A DNA stretch of 64,000 nt from DASVFB01 sp963766345. Lineage in GTDB: Bacteria; Actinomycetota; Thermoleophilia; Gaiellales; Gaiellaceae. Under the pieces are notes generated by a model. That model ran no database searches. It saw only the letters and a program-made list of their open reading frames with translations, and was not told where the DNA came from. The translations under genes and the position numbers were made by a program. This document shows positions 49,034 through 58,144 of the stretch, piece after piece. The stretch spans positions 124,001 to 188,000 of the forward strand of contig CAVXZL010000008.1 of the NCBI GenBank assembly GCA_963766345.1, read 5' to 3'. How positions within the stretch are numbered: the first letter of the stretch is position 1; the number at the start of each line of letters is the position of its first letter.

Positions 49034-50990
49034 ACCGAACAGGCCGATCAGGCCCCGCGGCGGCGCGGGACCGCGCGGCAAGCGCCGCGTCGTCATCGAC
49101 CAGGGCGGCAACCGCCCGGGCGGCCCGCAGGGGCGCCAGGGCCGCGGCCGCCAGGAAGTCGGCCCGCCGAAGCAGCCGCGCGAGGTCGTCGCGCCGACAG
49201 GCCCGGTCACCGTCCAGTCGGGCGTGACCGTTCGCGACTACTCCCAGGCGCTCGGGGTCCCGATGCCCGACCTGATCAAGATCCTGATGAACCTCGGCCA
49301 GATGCGGACTGCGACGCAGTCGCTCTCCGACGAGGAGGTCGAGCTGATCGCGGCCGAGCTGAAGCGCGAGGTCACGATCAAGCACGTGGGCGAGGAGGAC
49401 GACGAGCCGGAGGTCTTCGAGGACGCGGAGTCCGACCTCGTCCTGCGGCCGCCGGTCGTCACGATCATGGGCCACGTCGACCACGGCAAGACGAGCCTGC
49501 TCGACGCGATCCGCCAGACCGCGGTCGTCGAGACCGAGGCCGGCGGGATCACGCAGCACATCGGCGCCTACCAGGTCGAGCACAACGGCCGCCGGATCAC
49601 GTTCATCGACACGCCGGGCCACGAGGCGTTCACGGCCATGCGCGCCCGCGGTGCGAAGGTCACCGACATCGCGGTGCTGGTCGTCGCGGCGAACGACGGC
49701 GTCATGCCGCAGACGAAGGAGTCGATCTCGCACGCGCGTGCGGCCGACGTACCGATCGTCGTCGCGATCAACAAGGTCGACCTGCCCGACGCGAACGCAG
49801 AGCGCGTCAAAGGCGAGCTTGCGACCGAGCAGCTCCAGCCCGAGGAGTGGGGCGGGACGACGCAGGTGGCGGAAGTCTCCGCCAAGACGCGCCTCGGCCT
49901 GGACGAACTGCTCGAGAAGGTCCTGCTCGTCGCCGACGTCGAGCTCGAGCAGCTCAAGGCGAACCCGACCGCGGAGGCGTCCGGCCCGATCATCGAATCT
50001 CGACTCGACCAGGGTCGAGGCCCCGTGGCGACCATGCTCGTCCAGCGCGGCACGCTCAAGGTCGGCGACCCGATCGTCGCCGGCGACGCCTGGGCCCGCG
50101 TGCGCGCCCTCAACGATTTCCGCGGCGAGAAGCTCCGCGAGGCGACCCCGGGGACGCCGGTCGAGATCCTCGGTTTCGACAAGCCGCCGCCCGCGGGCGA
50201 GACGGCCCGGGTCGTCGAGAACGAGCGCCGCGCGCGCGAGCTGGCGCACACCCGCGGCGAGCGCCTGCGCCGCGAGCAGTTCGCGCAGAGGAGCGCATCG
50301 TCGTTCTCGCTCGAGTCACTCTTCGAGCAGCTTGGCCGGGGCGGTGTCCAGGACCTGAACCTCGTCCTCAAGGGCGATGTCGTCGGATCGGTCGAGGCCG
50401 CCGTCTCCGAGCTGCAGAAGATCAAGCACGACGAAGTCCGTGTGAACGTCGTCCTCCAGGGCGTCGGCGGGATCACCGAGAACGACGTCAACCTCGCGAG
50501 CTCGACCGGCGCGCTGATCATCGGGTTCAACGTCCGCCCGAGCGCGGAGGCGCGCGCGCTCGCCGAGCGCGAGAACGTCGAGATCCGCACCTACCGCGTG
50601 ATCTACCAGCTCACGGAGGACATCGAAAAGGCGCTCGTCGGGATGCTCAAGCCGATCGAGACCGAGGCCATCCTCGGCGAGGCCGAGGTGCGCGCGATCT
50701 TCCGCGCCTCACGGCTCGGCAACATCGCCGGGTGCATGGTCACGACCGGCCTCGTCCGGCGTGGCGCGCAGGTTCGCGTCGTCCGCGAGGGAACCGTGAT
50801 CTACGAGACGACGATCGGCTCGCTCCGTCGGATCAAGGACGACGTGCGCGAGGTCCAGGAGGGCTTCGAGTGCGGCATCCTGCTCGACAACTTCAACGAC
50901 GTCAAAGAGGGCGACGTGCTCGAGTGCTTCGAGACGCGACAGGTCGAGCGCACCGACCTCAACGCGCCCGCCCCCGCGACGGCTTCCTAG
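49023..50990 (+). CDS. infB: Translation initiation factor IF-2
   Basis: 655 residues from ATG at 49023. A short, arginine/glycine-rich N-terminal domain precedes an IF2N fold (VRDYSQALGVPMPDLIKILM near 70). The G domain has G1 GHVDHGKTSLLDAI near 150, DTPGHEAFTAMRARGAK near 198 and NKVDLPDANAERVKG near 250. Domains II to IV follow, ending with LLDNFNDVKEGDVLECFE. It brings fMet-tRNA to the 30S subunit. The N-terminal extension is much shorter than in Streptomyces or mycobacteria. Confidence 0.97.
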   Translation: MPGRPNRPIRPRGGAGPRGKRRVVIDQGGNRPGGPQGRQGRGRQEVGPPKQPREVVAPTGPVTVQSGVTVRDYSQALGVPMPDLIKILMNLGQMRTATQSLSDEEVELIAAELKREVTIKHVGEEDDEPEVFEDAESDLVLRPPVVTIMGHVDHGKTSLLDAIRQTAVVETEAGGITQHIGAYQVEHNGRRITFIDTPGHEAFTAMRARGAKVTDIAVLVVAANDGVMPQTKESISHARAADVPIVVAINKVDLPDANAERVKGELATEQLQPEEWGGTTQVAEVSAKTRLGLDELLEKVLLVADVELEQLKANPTAEASGPIIESRLDQGRGPVATMLVQRGTLKVGDPIVAGDAWARVRALNDFRGEKLREATPGTPVEILGFDKPPPAGETARVVENERRARELAHTRGERLRREQFAQRSASSFSLESLFEQLGRGGVQDLNLVLKGDVVGSVEAAVSELQKIKHDEVRVNVVLQGVGGITENDVNLASSTGALIIGFNVRPSAEARALAERENVEIRTYRVIYQLTEDIEKALVGMLKPIETEAILGEAEVRAIFRASRLGNIAGCMVTTGLVRRGAQVRVVREGTVIYETTIGSLRRIKDDVREVQEGFECGILLDNFNDVKEGDVLECFETRQVERTDLNAPAPATAS

Positions 50991-51002
50991 CCTCGCGGCG
51001 CA

Positions 51003-51302
51003 ATGGGCGCCGGCTACGTCGGAATCCTTTCTGCAGAGCTGCATTTTCCCGAGAGCGGCTCACTGAAGGGGAAGCGCAAGTTCGTCAAGTCCGTGAAGGC
51101 TCAGCTGCAACAGCGCTTCGGCGCGTCGGTGGCGGAGGTCGACCATCACGAGCTGTGGCAGCGCTCGCGCATCACCGCGTCGTGCGTGGCGCGCGAGTAC
51201 CGCGAGGTCGAGCACCTGCTCGACGATGCCGAGCGCTTCCTGCACGGGCAGGAGTTCGAGTGCACGCACGTCGACCGGCAGGTGGTGACGCTCGATGAGT
51301 GA
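51003..51302 (+). CDS. DUF503 family protein (YlxP-like)
   Basis: 99 residues from ATG at 51003. LSAELHFPESGSLKGKRKFV and VKAQLQQRFGASVAEVDHHE then WQRSRITASCVAREY are the DUF503 signature. The family is nearly always found between infB and rbfA and is presumed to help ribosome biogenesis; the mechanism is not established here. Overlaps rbfA by 8 bases. Confidence 0.92.
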   Translation: MGAGYVGILSAELHFPESGSLKGKRKFVKSVKAQLQQRFGASVAEVDHHELWQRSRITASCVAREYREVEHLLDDAERFLHGQEFECTHVDRQVVTLDE

Positions 51303-51651
51303 CCGCATGCGCCGCGTCAACGAGTCCCTGCGCGCGGTGCTCGCCGAGGCCATAGGCGAGCTGAAGGATCCGCGCATCGGCTTCATCACCGTGACCGGCG
51401 TCGCCACGTCCACGGACCTGCGCGAGGCGACGGTCTTCGTCAGCGTGCTCGGCTCCGAGCGCAAGCGCGCGCAGTCGCTCGCCGGCCTCGATGCCGCGCA
51501 CGGCGTCCTCCAGCGGCGCATCGCGAGCGAGGTGCGGATGAAGCGAACACCGCAATTGACCTTTGAATACGATCCGTCGGTTGAACGAGGGGTTCGGATG
51601 TCGAAGCTGATCGATGAGCTCGTCACAGACGACGGCGACCGGGAAGGCTGA
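51295..51651 (+). CDS. rbfA: Ribosome-binding factor A
   Basis: 118 residues from ATG at 51295. It has RVNESLRAVLAEAIGELKDP, RIGFITVTGVATSTDLREAT and VLQRRIASEVRMKRTPQLTF then EYDPSVERGVRMSKLIDEL, the complete KH-like RbfA fold. It binds immature 30S subunits. The end overlaps nrnA by 38 bases. Confidence 0.96.
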   Translation: MSDRMRRVNESLRAVLAEAIGELKDPRIGFITVTGVATSTDLREATVFVSVLGSERKRAQSLAGLDAAHGVLQRRIASEVRMKRTPQLTFEYDPSVERGVRMSKLIDELVTDDGDREG

Positions 51652-52630
51652 CCTCGACGCGGTCGTCGAGGCGCTGCGCTCTCACGACCGCTTCCTCGTC
51701 ACGACGCACGAGAACCCGGACGGCGACGCGCTCGGGTCGCTGCTCGCTGCGACGCTGGCGCTGCGCCAGCTCGGCAAGGACGTCTACATGTACCTCGCCG
51801 GTCACGCACCGCTGCCCGGCGAGTACACGTTCATGCCGCTCGAAGAGCTCGAGCGGACGCTCCCGGCGAGTGACGGGCGCGTGCTGCTCGCGGTCGACTG
51901 CGCGAACGAGAGCCGCCTCGGCCCGGATCCGGAGATCCTGCACCAGTCGCCGTTCACGATCGACATCGACCACCACCACGACAACACGCGGTTCGGCGAC
52001 GTCAACCTGATCGTCGCCGATGCGTCGTCCACCGCGGAGGTGCTTCGGGACGTCTTTACCGAGCTCGGCGTCGAGCTGACGCCGGAGATCGCGGAGGCGC
52101 TCTACATCGCGCTCGTCACCGACACCGGTCGCTTCCAGTACGCGAACACGACGCCGAAGGCGCTTCGCCTCGCGGCCGAGCTCGTCGAGGCGGGCGCGGA
52201 CGTGCACCGCGTCTTCCAGGGCGTCTACGAGAACGTCCAGTTCGCGAAGCTGAAGCTCCTCGCCCGTGCGCTCGAGCGCGCGCAGGTGTACGAGGGCGGC
52301 GCGCTCGTGGTCTCGTTCCTGTTGCGGGACGACTTCACCGAGGTCGGCGCGGCCGAGCCGTACAGCGAGGGGATCATCGACTACCTGCGTGCGGTCGAGG
52401 GCGCGCTCGTCTCGGTGCTGATTCGCGAGCCGCCGAGGTCGGACGGGCCGACGCGGCGCGTGTCGCTGCGCTCGAGCACCGACGAGATCGACGTCTCGGC
52501 GATCGCGCGCAAGTCGAGCGGCGGCGGCCATCGGCAGGCCGCGGGCTTCTCGAGCGAGGCGTCGGTCGACGAGATCACCGACTTCATCCGCAGCGAGTAC
52601 CTCGCGCAGGTTGGTTCCAAGGGCGCTTGA
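51614..52630 (+). CDS. nrnA: DHH/DHHA1 phosphoesterase (NrnA-type nanoRNase / pAp phosphatase)
   Basis: 338 residues from ATG at 51614. The DHH family motifs are LVTTHENPDGDALGSLLAAT near 30, AVDCANESR near 95, TIDIDHHHDNTRFGDVNLI near 116 (the DHH) and DTGRFQYANTTPKALRLAAE near 172. The DHHA1 substrate-binding tail ends with ARKSSGGGHRQAAGFSS near 300. NrnA degrades short oligonucleotides and pAp. It lies in the same place as in other actinobacterial infB clusters. Confidence 0.95.
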   Translation: MSSSQTTATGKADLDAVVEALRSHDRFLVTTHENPDGDALGSLLAATLALRQLGKDVYMYLAGHAPLPGEYTFMPLEELERTLPASDGRVLLAVDCANESRLGPDPEILHQSPFTIDIDHHHDNTRFGDVNLIVADASSTAEVLRDVFTELGVELTPEIAEALYIALVTDTGRFQYANTTPKALRLAAELVEAGADVHRVFQGVYENVQFAKLKLLARALERAQVYEGGALVVSFLLRDDFTEVGAAEPYSEGIIDYLRAVEGALVSVLIREPPRSDGPTRRVSLRSSTDEIDVSAIARKSSGGGHRQAAGFSSEASVDEITDFIRSEYLAQVGSKGA

Positions 52631-53321
52631 GCCTGCCGGCATCGTCCTGCTGGACAAGCCGGCCGGGCCGTCGTCGTTCAAGGTGATCGCCGGATTGCGG
52701 CGGCGCACCGGAGCGCGGACAGGTCACGCGGGCACGCTCGATCCGTTCGCCACGGGGCTGCTGCTCGTTCTCTCGGGCTGGGCGACGAAGCTCCAGCCGT
52801 GCTTCGTCGGCCTCGACAAGCGCTATGTCACGGACGTCGACCTGTCCTCGACGACCTCGACCGGCGATCCGGAGGGCGAGGTCGTCGAGCGGCATGACGC
52901 GCCGGAGCCGGCCGAGCTCGAGAAGCGGGTCGCGGCGCTCCGCGGCGAGGTCGAGCTGCCGATTCCGGCAGCATCGGCCGTGAAGATCGGCGGCGAGCGT
53001 GCGTACCGGCTCGCGCGGCGTGGGGTGGAGGTGGCCATGCCGACACGGCGCTCGCAGGTTCACGCGCTCGACGTCGTCGCGTATGCGGGCGGTGTCGCCA
53101 CGCTCGACCTGCGCGTCAGCTCGGGGACGTACGTCCGGGCGATCGCCGCGGCGCTCGGCGGCCACTGCCGGACGCTGCGGCGGCTCGAGATCGGGCCTTT
53201 CTCGGTGGACGCCGCCGATCCGGAGCGGATGCTCCCGCCGGCGGAGGCGCTCGAGCGCCTGCCGGCCGAGGCGCGCGCCCGGGCTCCGAAGGACGCCCTC
53301 CTCCGGATGGGACGCGCGTGA
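52611..53321 (+). CDS. truB: tRNA pseudouridine-55 synthase
   Basis: 236 residues from TTG at 52611, within the nrnA end. GIVLLDKPAGPSSFKVIAGL opens the protein and GARTGHAGTLDPFATGLLLV near 34-53 contains the catalytic Asp. KRYVTDVDLSSTTSTGDPEG and SSGTYVRAIAAALGGHCRTL complete the signature. Shorter than E. coli TruB, lacking much of the C-terminal PUA region. It modifies U55 in the T loop of all elongator tRNAs. Confidence 0.95.
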   Translation: MVPRALEPAGIVLLDKPAGPSSFKVIAGLRRRTGARTGHAGTLDPFATGLLLVLSGWATKLQPCFVGLDKRYVTDVDLSSTTSTGDPEGEVVERHDAPEPAELEKRVAALRGEVELPIPAASAVKIGGERAYRLARRGVEVAMPTRRSQVHALDVVAYAGGVATLDLRVSSGTYVRAIAAALGGHCRTLRRLEIGPFSVDAADPERMLPPAEALERLPAEARARAPKDALLRMGRA

Positions 53322-53743
53322 CGGACGAAGTCGGCCGGCTCGTCGCCGAGGGCAACCTGCGCGAAGCGGCTCGCTTGCTCGGACGGCCCTTTGAAGTGGA
53401 GGGCATCGTCGTCGAAGGCGATCGCCGCGGCAAGCTGCTCGGCTTTCCGACGGCGAACCTCGACCTGCGTGCGGAGCAGATCCTGCCGCCGCGCGGCATC
53501 TACGCCGGCGCCGCGCTGGGCTACCGGGCCGCGATCTCGATCGGCGTCAACCCGCACTACGGTGGCACGACCCTCCGCGTCGAGGCGCACCTGCTCGACT
53601 TCGACGGCGACCTCTACGGGCAGCGCCTCGCGGTCGAGCTGTGGGAGCGCCTGCGCGACGAGCGATCCTTCGGCAGCGAGGCCGAGCTCGTCGAGGCGAT
53701 CGCGGCCGACGTCGAGGCGGCGCGCGCCGCTGTCAGACCATGA
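53318..53743 (+). CDS. Stand-alone riboflavin kinase domain (RibF C-terminal half only)
   Basis: 141 residues from GTG at 53318. It is the riboflavin kinase barrel: GRPFEVEGIVVEGDRRGKLL, LGFPTANLDL near 48, LPPRGIYAGAA near 64, ISIGVNPHYGG near 80 and VEAHLLDFDGDLYGQRLAVE. The FAD synthetase domain that normally precedes this in bacterial RibF is absent and is not encoded upstream. It should make FMN from riboflavin; FAD would need another enzyme. It overlaps truB by 4 bases. Confidence 0.9.
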   Translation: MTDEVGRLVAEGNLREAARLLGRPFEVEGIVVEGDRRGKLLGFPTANLDLRAEQILPPRGIYAGAALGYRAAISIGVNPHYGGTTLRVEAHLLDFDGDLYGQRLAVELWERLRDERSFGSEAELVEAIAADVEAARAAVRP

Positions 53744-55100
53744 TCACCGCGCCGCTTCGGCGGGGATCGGCGGCGGCGCCGGTCCGGCCGACCGTGCTCA
53801 CGCCGCCGAAGTAGTGGTGGAGTCCGGGCCAGCGCCGGACGGTACGTCCCTCGCGCTCGAGTGACGCCAGCGCCTCCTCGTCGACGCCGGCCTCGGCGTT
53901 GACGGTCGTATCGGTCGGATGGAAGCGCGGCCGGTCGACGGCTGCCTGCGGCTCGAGGCCCTCGTCGAGGATCCCCGCGAGCACGAGCGTGAGCGCCGTC
54001 GGCAGCCTCGTGCCTCCGGCGGCGCCGGCGGCGAGGACGAGCCCCTGCCCGTCGAGCACGAGCGACGGCGCCATCATCGAGCCCATCCGCTCGCCGGGAA
54101 CGAGGTCTCCGACGACGAGGTCGACCTCGCCGAGCATGCTGTTCAGATGCAGGTCGAGGCCGGGGAGGAAGTCTCCGCTGCCGAGGCCGAGGCTCGTCGT
54201 GAACGCGCACGCGTTCCCGTCGTCGTCCACGACGCTGACGTTCGTCGTGTGCGTCTCCGCGCCGCGCACGGCGAGCACGGGTAGGACCTGCAGCACGCGC
54301 TCCGTCTCGCTCAGGCCCCGAAGCCTCGCGAGCCGCGGCAGCAGGTCCGGCAGCTTCGAGAGCCCGCCGCGGGTGAGGACGCGCTTGCCCGCGTAGTCGA
54401 GCTCGAGCGGCTCGCTCCAGATCGCCTCGTACTCGCGCAGGTCGTCCGCGGTGACGATCCCGCCGCGTGCGCGCATCAGCGAGAGCACCGACTGGGCGAG
54501 CGAACCGGTGTACATCGACGCGGCGCCCTCGGCGACGAGGAGCGAGAGCGCCTTCTCGATTCCGGGCTGGCGGAGCGTGTCGCCCGCCTGCAGCAGGACG
54601 TTCTCGGGCGCGTAGATCCGTGCGCCCGCGTCCATCGTCATGACCGGCGCCAGCATCGCGAGGCACGAAGCGTGGGCGGGGCTCATCGCCACGCCGCCGC
54701 GGGCTAGCCGGATCGCAGGCTCGAAGACGTCCTTCCACGGCAGTCGCCCGAAGCGTTCGTGGAGCGCCCCGACTCCGGCCGCGACGCCCGGCACCGCGAA
54801 CGACGCAGCACCGATCGCGTAGTGGACGTGCTCCTCGCCGAACGGCACCTGGAGGTGCGTGAGCTCGCCGCCCTCGCCCGAGGGGATCGAGCAGAAGCAG
54901 TCGAGGTTCCACGACTCTCCCGACGCGGCATCGAAGTAGATCGCGTGCCCGCCGCCGAGGAGCCCCGTCATGATCGACTCGGCGACGCACGACGCGAGCG
55001 TCGCGGCGACAGCGGCGTCGGCCGCGTTGCCGCCGTTCGCGAGGATCTCGGCGCCGGCAGCGGCAGTCGCCGGGTTCCCGGCCGCGATTCCAGGCTTCAT
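53733..55100 (-). CDS. Gamma-glutamyltransferase family protein
   Basis: 455 residues from ATG at 55100. AAGNPATAAAGAEILANGGN and AADAAVAATLASCVAE begin the Ntn-hydrolase fold, GLLGGGHAIYF follows, and the autocatalytic nucleophile Thr lies in HTTNVSVVDDDGNACAFTTS near 286. GERMGSMMAPSLVLDGQGLV is the substrate/oxyanion region. No signal peptide, so probably cytoplasmic. It is some 100 residues shorter than E. coli Ggt, nearer to the cephalosporin acylase or intracellular ggt-like group. It interrupts the otherwise collinear translation-gene block. Confidence 0.9.
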   Translation of the reverse strand: MKPGIAAGNPATAAAGAEILANGGNAADAAVAATLASCVAESIMTGLLGGGHAIYFDAASGESWNLDCFCSIPSGEGGELTHLQVPFGEEHVHYAIGAASFAVPGVAAGVGALHERFGRLPWKDVFEPAIRLARGGVAMSPAHASCLAMLAPVMTMDAGARIYAPENVLLQAGDTLRQPGIEKALSLLVAEGAASMYTGSLAQSVLSLMRARGGIVTADDLREYEAIWSEPLELDYAGKRVLTRGGLSKLPDLLPRLARLRGLSETERVLQVLPVLAVRGAETHTTNVSVVDDDGNACAFTTSLGLGSGDFLPGLDLHLNSMLGEVDLVVGDLVPGERMGSMMAPSLVLDGQGLVLAAGAAGGTRLPTALTLVLAGILDEGLEPQAAVDRPRFHPTDTTVNAEAGVDEEALASLEREGRTVRRWPGLHHYFGGVSTVGRTGAAADPRRSGAVIMV

Positions 55101-55219
55101 CGCCGCGACAGCCTACTTTCCGGGCGTCGGCTACCCTACGCGGCGACCGTAACCTCGGCCGAACGCCTTCTTCCTTGGCGGCGTGCTGGGACTACGGAGA
55201 CACCCACGAGAGGAGATAG

Positions 55220-55489
55220 ATGAGCCTCACCAAGGAAGAGAAGCAGGACATCATCAAGGAGCACGGCCGCGCGGAGACGGACACCGGCTCGCCGGAAGTC
55301 CAGATCGCGATGCTGACGCGGCGCATCAACCAGCTCACCGAGCACCTTCGCACGCACAAGCACGACCACCACTCGCGCCGCGGGCTGCTCAAGCTGGTCG
55401 GCCGCCGCCGCCGCTTCCTGAACTACCTGCAACGCACGAACCTCGAGGGCTACCGCGCCCTCATCAAGGAGCTGGGCCTCAGGCGCTAG
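55220..55489 (+). CDS. rpsO: Ribosomal protein uS15
   Basis: 89 residues from ATG at 55220 behind GAGAGGAG. It has RAETDTGSPEVQIAMLTRRI, NQLTEHLRTHKHDHHSRRGL and LVGRRRRFLNYLQ, the full S15 signature. It binds 16S rRNA helices h20-h22. It forms the rpsO-pnp unit with the following gene. Confidence 0.98.
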   Translation: MSLTKEEKQDIIKEHGRAETDTGSPEVQIAMLTRRINQLTEHLRTHKHDHHSRRGLLKLVGRRRRFLNYLQRTNLEGYRALIKELGLRR

Positions 55490-55502
55490 CTCAGGTCATA
55501 GG

Positions 55503-55555
55503 GGGTGGAAGTTTGAGCGAGCGCTCGCGGGCAGCGCTGACTCAAACCTCCACCC
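55503..55555 (+). promoter_or_regulatory. Long hairpin between rpsO and pnp (RNase III-type processing / pnp control site)
   Basis: GGGTGGA-A-GTTTGAG (55503-55517) pairs with CTCAAAC-C-TCCACCC (55541-55555), 14 base pairs with one A/C mismatch. The 23-base loop contains a further self-complementary GAGCGCTC. It lies 27 bases before the pnp start. In E. coli the same gap holds an RNase III site used for PNPase autocontrol; a similar role is inferred. Confidence 0.7.
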
Positions 55556-55581
55556 TCGAACGAAGGAAAGTGGAGGAGAAC

Positions 55582-58059
55582 ATGGCTATTGCCACTGAAC
55601 GGCGCGCCGAGGTCTCGGTCGAGATCGGCGGGCGCGAGATCACGTTCGAGACGGGCAAGCTCGCGAAGCAGGCCGACGGCGCCGTCGTCGTCCGCTCCGG
55701 CGAGACGATGGTGCTCGCGACGGCGCAGGGGCGGACGGAGGCGCGCGAGGGCGCGGACTTCTTCCCGCTCACGGTCGACGTCGAGGAGCGGATGTACGCA
55801 GCCGGGAAGATCCCCGGCGGCTTCTTCAAGCGCGAGGGTCGCCCGACCGAGCGCGCGATCCTGACCGCGCGCATGATCGACCGCCCGATCCGGCCGCTCT
55901 GGCCGAAGGGCTTCAAGAACGAGGTGCAGGTGATCTGCACCGTCCTGTCGGCCGACATGGTGACGGGGCACGACATCCTCTGCATCAACGGCGCGTCGGC
56001 GGCGCTGATGATCTCGCCGCTGCCGTTCCTCGGCCCGATCGGCGCGGTGCGCGTCGGCCGCATCGAGGGCCGGCTCGTCATCAACCCGACGCTGCAGGAG
56101 ACGAACGAGGAGACGTCGCTCGACCTGATCGTCGTCGGCACGAAGGACGGCCTCACGATGGTCGAGGCCGGCGCGGACGAGGTGCCGGAGGACGTGCTGC
56201 TCGAGGCGCTCGATCTCGCGCACGCGGAGATCCGCAAGCTCTGCGAGGCGCAGGAGGAGCTCCGCGAGAAGGCCGGCAAGGCGAAGTGGCTCGATCCGGA
56301 GCTGACGCAGGAGCTCGAGTCGTCGCACGGCGAGGAGATCCGCCGGCGCATCCAGGAGCACGGCCTCCGCGAGGCCGGCGCGGTCGTCGAGGAGCTCGTC
56401 GACCAGCTCGCGCCGCCGCTCTCGATGGACTCGACGGACGAGGACATCAGGAAGCAGCTCCAGTCGCGCTCGAGCCTCGCGATCGTGCTCGAGCGGTCAC
56501 GGCTCGCCGCGGTCGAAAGCGCGGTTCGCGAGCAGTTCGAGAACGACCTCCGCGCGCTCACGGACGCCGAGCAGGACTCGAAGGAGCTCAAGTCCGCGAA
56601 GCGGCAGCTGCTCTTCGAGCGGATCATCGAGACCGTCCAGCTTCCGTTCCCGGTCGGCCCGGCGACGGTGGACGGCGAGGCGCCGGTCGTGAAGGACACG
56701 CTGACGAAGCAGTTCGTGAAGCGTGCCGCCGAGGCGATCTACAAGGATCTCGTCCGGAAGAAGATCGCCGTCGAGAAGCGCCGTCCGGACGGCCGCGATC
56801 TCGAGGAGATCCGCCCGATCGAGTGCGAGGTGGGCGTGAGCGCGCGCACGCACGGGTCGGCGCTCTTCACGCGCGGGCAGACGCAGATCATGTCGCTGCT
56901 CACGCTCGGTACGGCCAAGGAGGGCCAGCGGATCGACGACCTGTCGCTCGAGTCGGAGCGCCGGTTCATGCACCACTACAACTTCCCGCCCTACTCGGTC
57001 GGGGAGACGGGCTTCATGCGCGGGCCGAAGCGGCGCGACATCGGTCACGGTGCGCTCGCGCAGCGCTCGCTCGAGGCGGTGATCCCGCCGGCGAGCGACT
57101 TCCCGTACACGATCCGGATCGTCTCCGAGACGCTCGAGTCGAACGGCTCGTCGTCGATGGGCTCCGTCTGCGGCTCGACCCTCGCGCTGATGGACGCCGG
57201 CGTGCCGATCAAGTCGCCGGTGTCGGGGATCGCGATGGGCCTCGTGAAGGAGGGCGACGACTACGTCATCCTCACGGACATCCAGGGCGCCGAGGATCAC
57301 CTCGGTGACATGGACTTCAAGGTCGCCGGCACGGCCAACGGCATCACCGCGCTGCAGATGGACATCAAGATCACGGGCGTCACGCGCGAGATCATGGAGA
57401 ACGCGCTCTCGCAGGCGGCCCGGGCTCGCGAGTTCATCCTCGGCAAGATGCTCGAGGCGCTGCCGGAGTCCCGCACCGAGCTCGCGGCGCACGCTCCGCG
57501 GATCACCTCGATCAAGATCGATCCCGAGCAGATCGGCCTCGTCATCGGCAAGGGCGGCGAGACGATCCGCGGCCTCGAGGCGGATCACGAGGTGCAGATC
57601 GACATCGAGGAGGACGGCACGATCCTCATCTACGCGACCGAGGGCACGAAGGCCGAGGCCGCGATCGCCGCGATCGAGGGTCTGACGAAGAGCCCCGAGG
57701 TCGGCGACGAGTACAAGAGCGCGAAGGTCGTCAAGACGACGCAGTTCGGCGCCTTCGTCGAGCTGAAGAAGGGAACCGACGGCCTGCTCCACGTCTCGAA
57801 CGTCGGCCCCGGTCGGGTCGGCCACATCGAGGACGTGATCTCCCGCGGCGACGTGCTCGACGTCAAGGTGCAGGAAGTCGACAAGGAGCGCGGGCGCATC
57901 GGCCTCAAGCTGATCGCCAAGCACGAGAACGGCTCGATGGTCAGCCCCGAGGAGCTGATCGAGCGCGCGAAGAACGCGCCTCCGCGCGAGCGCGAGGAGC
58001 GTCCGCCGCGCGGCGGCGACCGCCGCGGCGGCAGAGGCCGGGACCGCGACCGGAACTAG
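55582..58059 (+). CDS. pnp: Polyribonucleotide nucleotidyltransferase (PNPase)
   Basis: 825 residues from ATG at 55582 behind GGAGGAG. The first RNase PH domain has GGREITFETGKLAKQADGAV and GGFFKREGRPTERAILTARM near 76. A long helical linker follows to about 330. The second RNase PH domain carries RRPDGRDLEEIRPIECEVG and SNGSSSMGSVCGSTLALMDA near 525 with the catalytic Asp/Ser set. KH (LVIGKGGETIRGLEADH near 655) and S1 (FGAFVELKKGTDGLLHVS) domains follow, then an Arg/Gly-rich tail. It degrades RNA 3' to 5' with phosphate. Confidence 0.97.
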   Translation: MAIATERRAEVSVEIGGREITFETGKLAKQADGAVVVRSGETMVLATAQGRTEAREGADFFPLTVDVEERMYAAGKIPGGFFKREGRPTERAILTARMIDRPIRPLWPKGFKNEVQVICTVLSADMVTGHDILCINGASAALMISPLPFLGPIGAVRVGRIEGRLVINPTLQETNEETSLDLIVVGTKDGLTMVEAGADEVPEDVLLEALDLAHAEIRKLCEAQEELREKAGKAKWLDPELTQELESSHGEEIRRRIQEHGLREAGAVVEELVDQLAPPLSMDSTDEDIRKQLQSRSSLAIVLERSRLAAVESAVREQFENDLRALTDAEQDSKELKSAKRQLLFERIIETVQLPFPVGPATVDGEAPVVKDTLTKQFVKRAAEAIYKDLVRKKIAVEKRRPDGRDLEEIRPIECEVGVSARTHGSALFTRGQTQIMSLLTLGTAKEGQRIDDLSLESERRFMHHYNFPPYSVGETGFMRGPKRRDIGHGALAQRSLEAVIPPASDFPYTIRIVSETLESNGSSSMGSVCGSTLALMDAGVPIKSPVSGIAMGLVKEGDDYVILTDIQGAEDHLGDMDFKVAGTANGITALQMDIKITGVTREIMENALSQAARAREFILGKMLEALPESRTELAAHAPRITSIKIDPEQIGLVIGKGGETIRGLEADHEVQIDIEEDGTILIYATEGTKAEAAIAAIEGLTKSPEVGDEYKSAKVVKTTQFGAFVELKKGTDGLLHVSNVGPGRVGHIEDVISRGDVLDVKVQEVDKERGRIGLKLIAKHENGSMVSPEELIERAKNAPPREREERPPRGGDRRGGRGRDRDRN

Positions 58060-58078
58060 CGCGGCCGGAAGGAGTGAC

Positions 58079-58104
58079 AGAGAGGCGGCCTCGGCCGCCT
58101 CTCT
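58079..58104 (+). terminator. 11-base-pair hairpin after pnp
   Basis: AGAGAGGCGGC and GCCGCCTCTCT are separated by CTCG, 19 bases after the pnp stop. The T-tract is weak (CTCGTA), but position and stability fit a terminator for the rpsO-pnp transcript. Confidence 0.7.
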
Positions 58105-58144
58105 CGTACGGGCGCACTTCGAAGACCGGCTGACCGGTGTCGTC

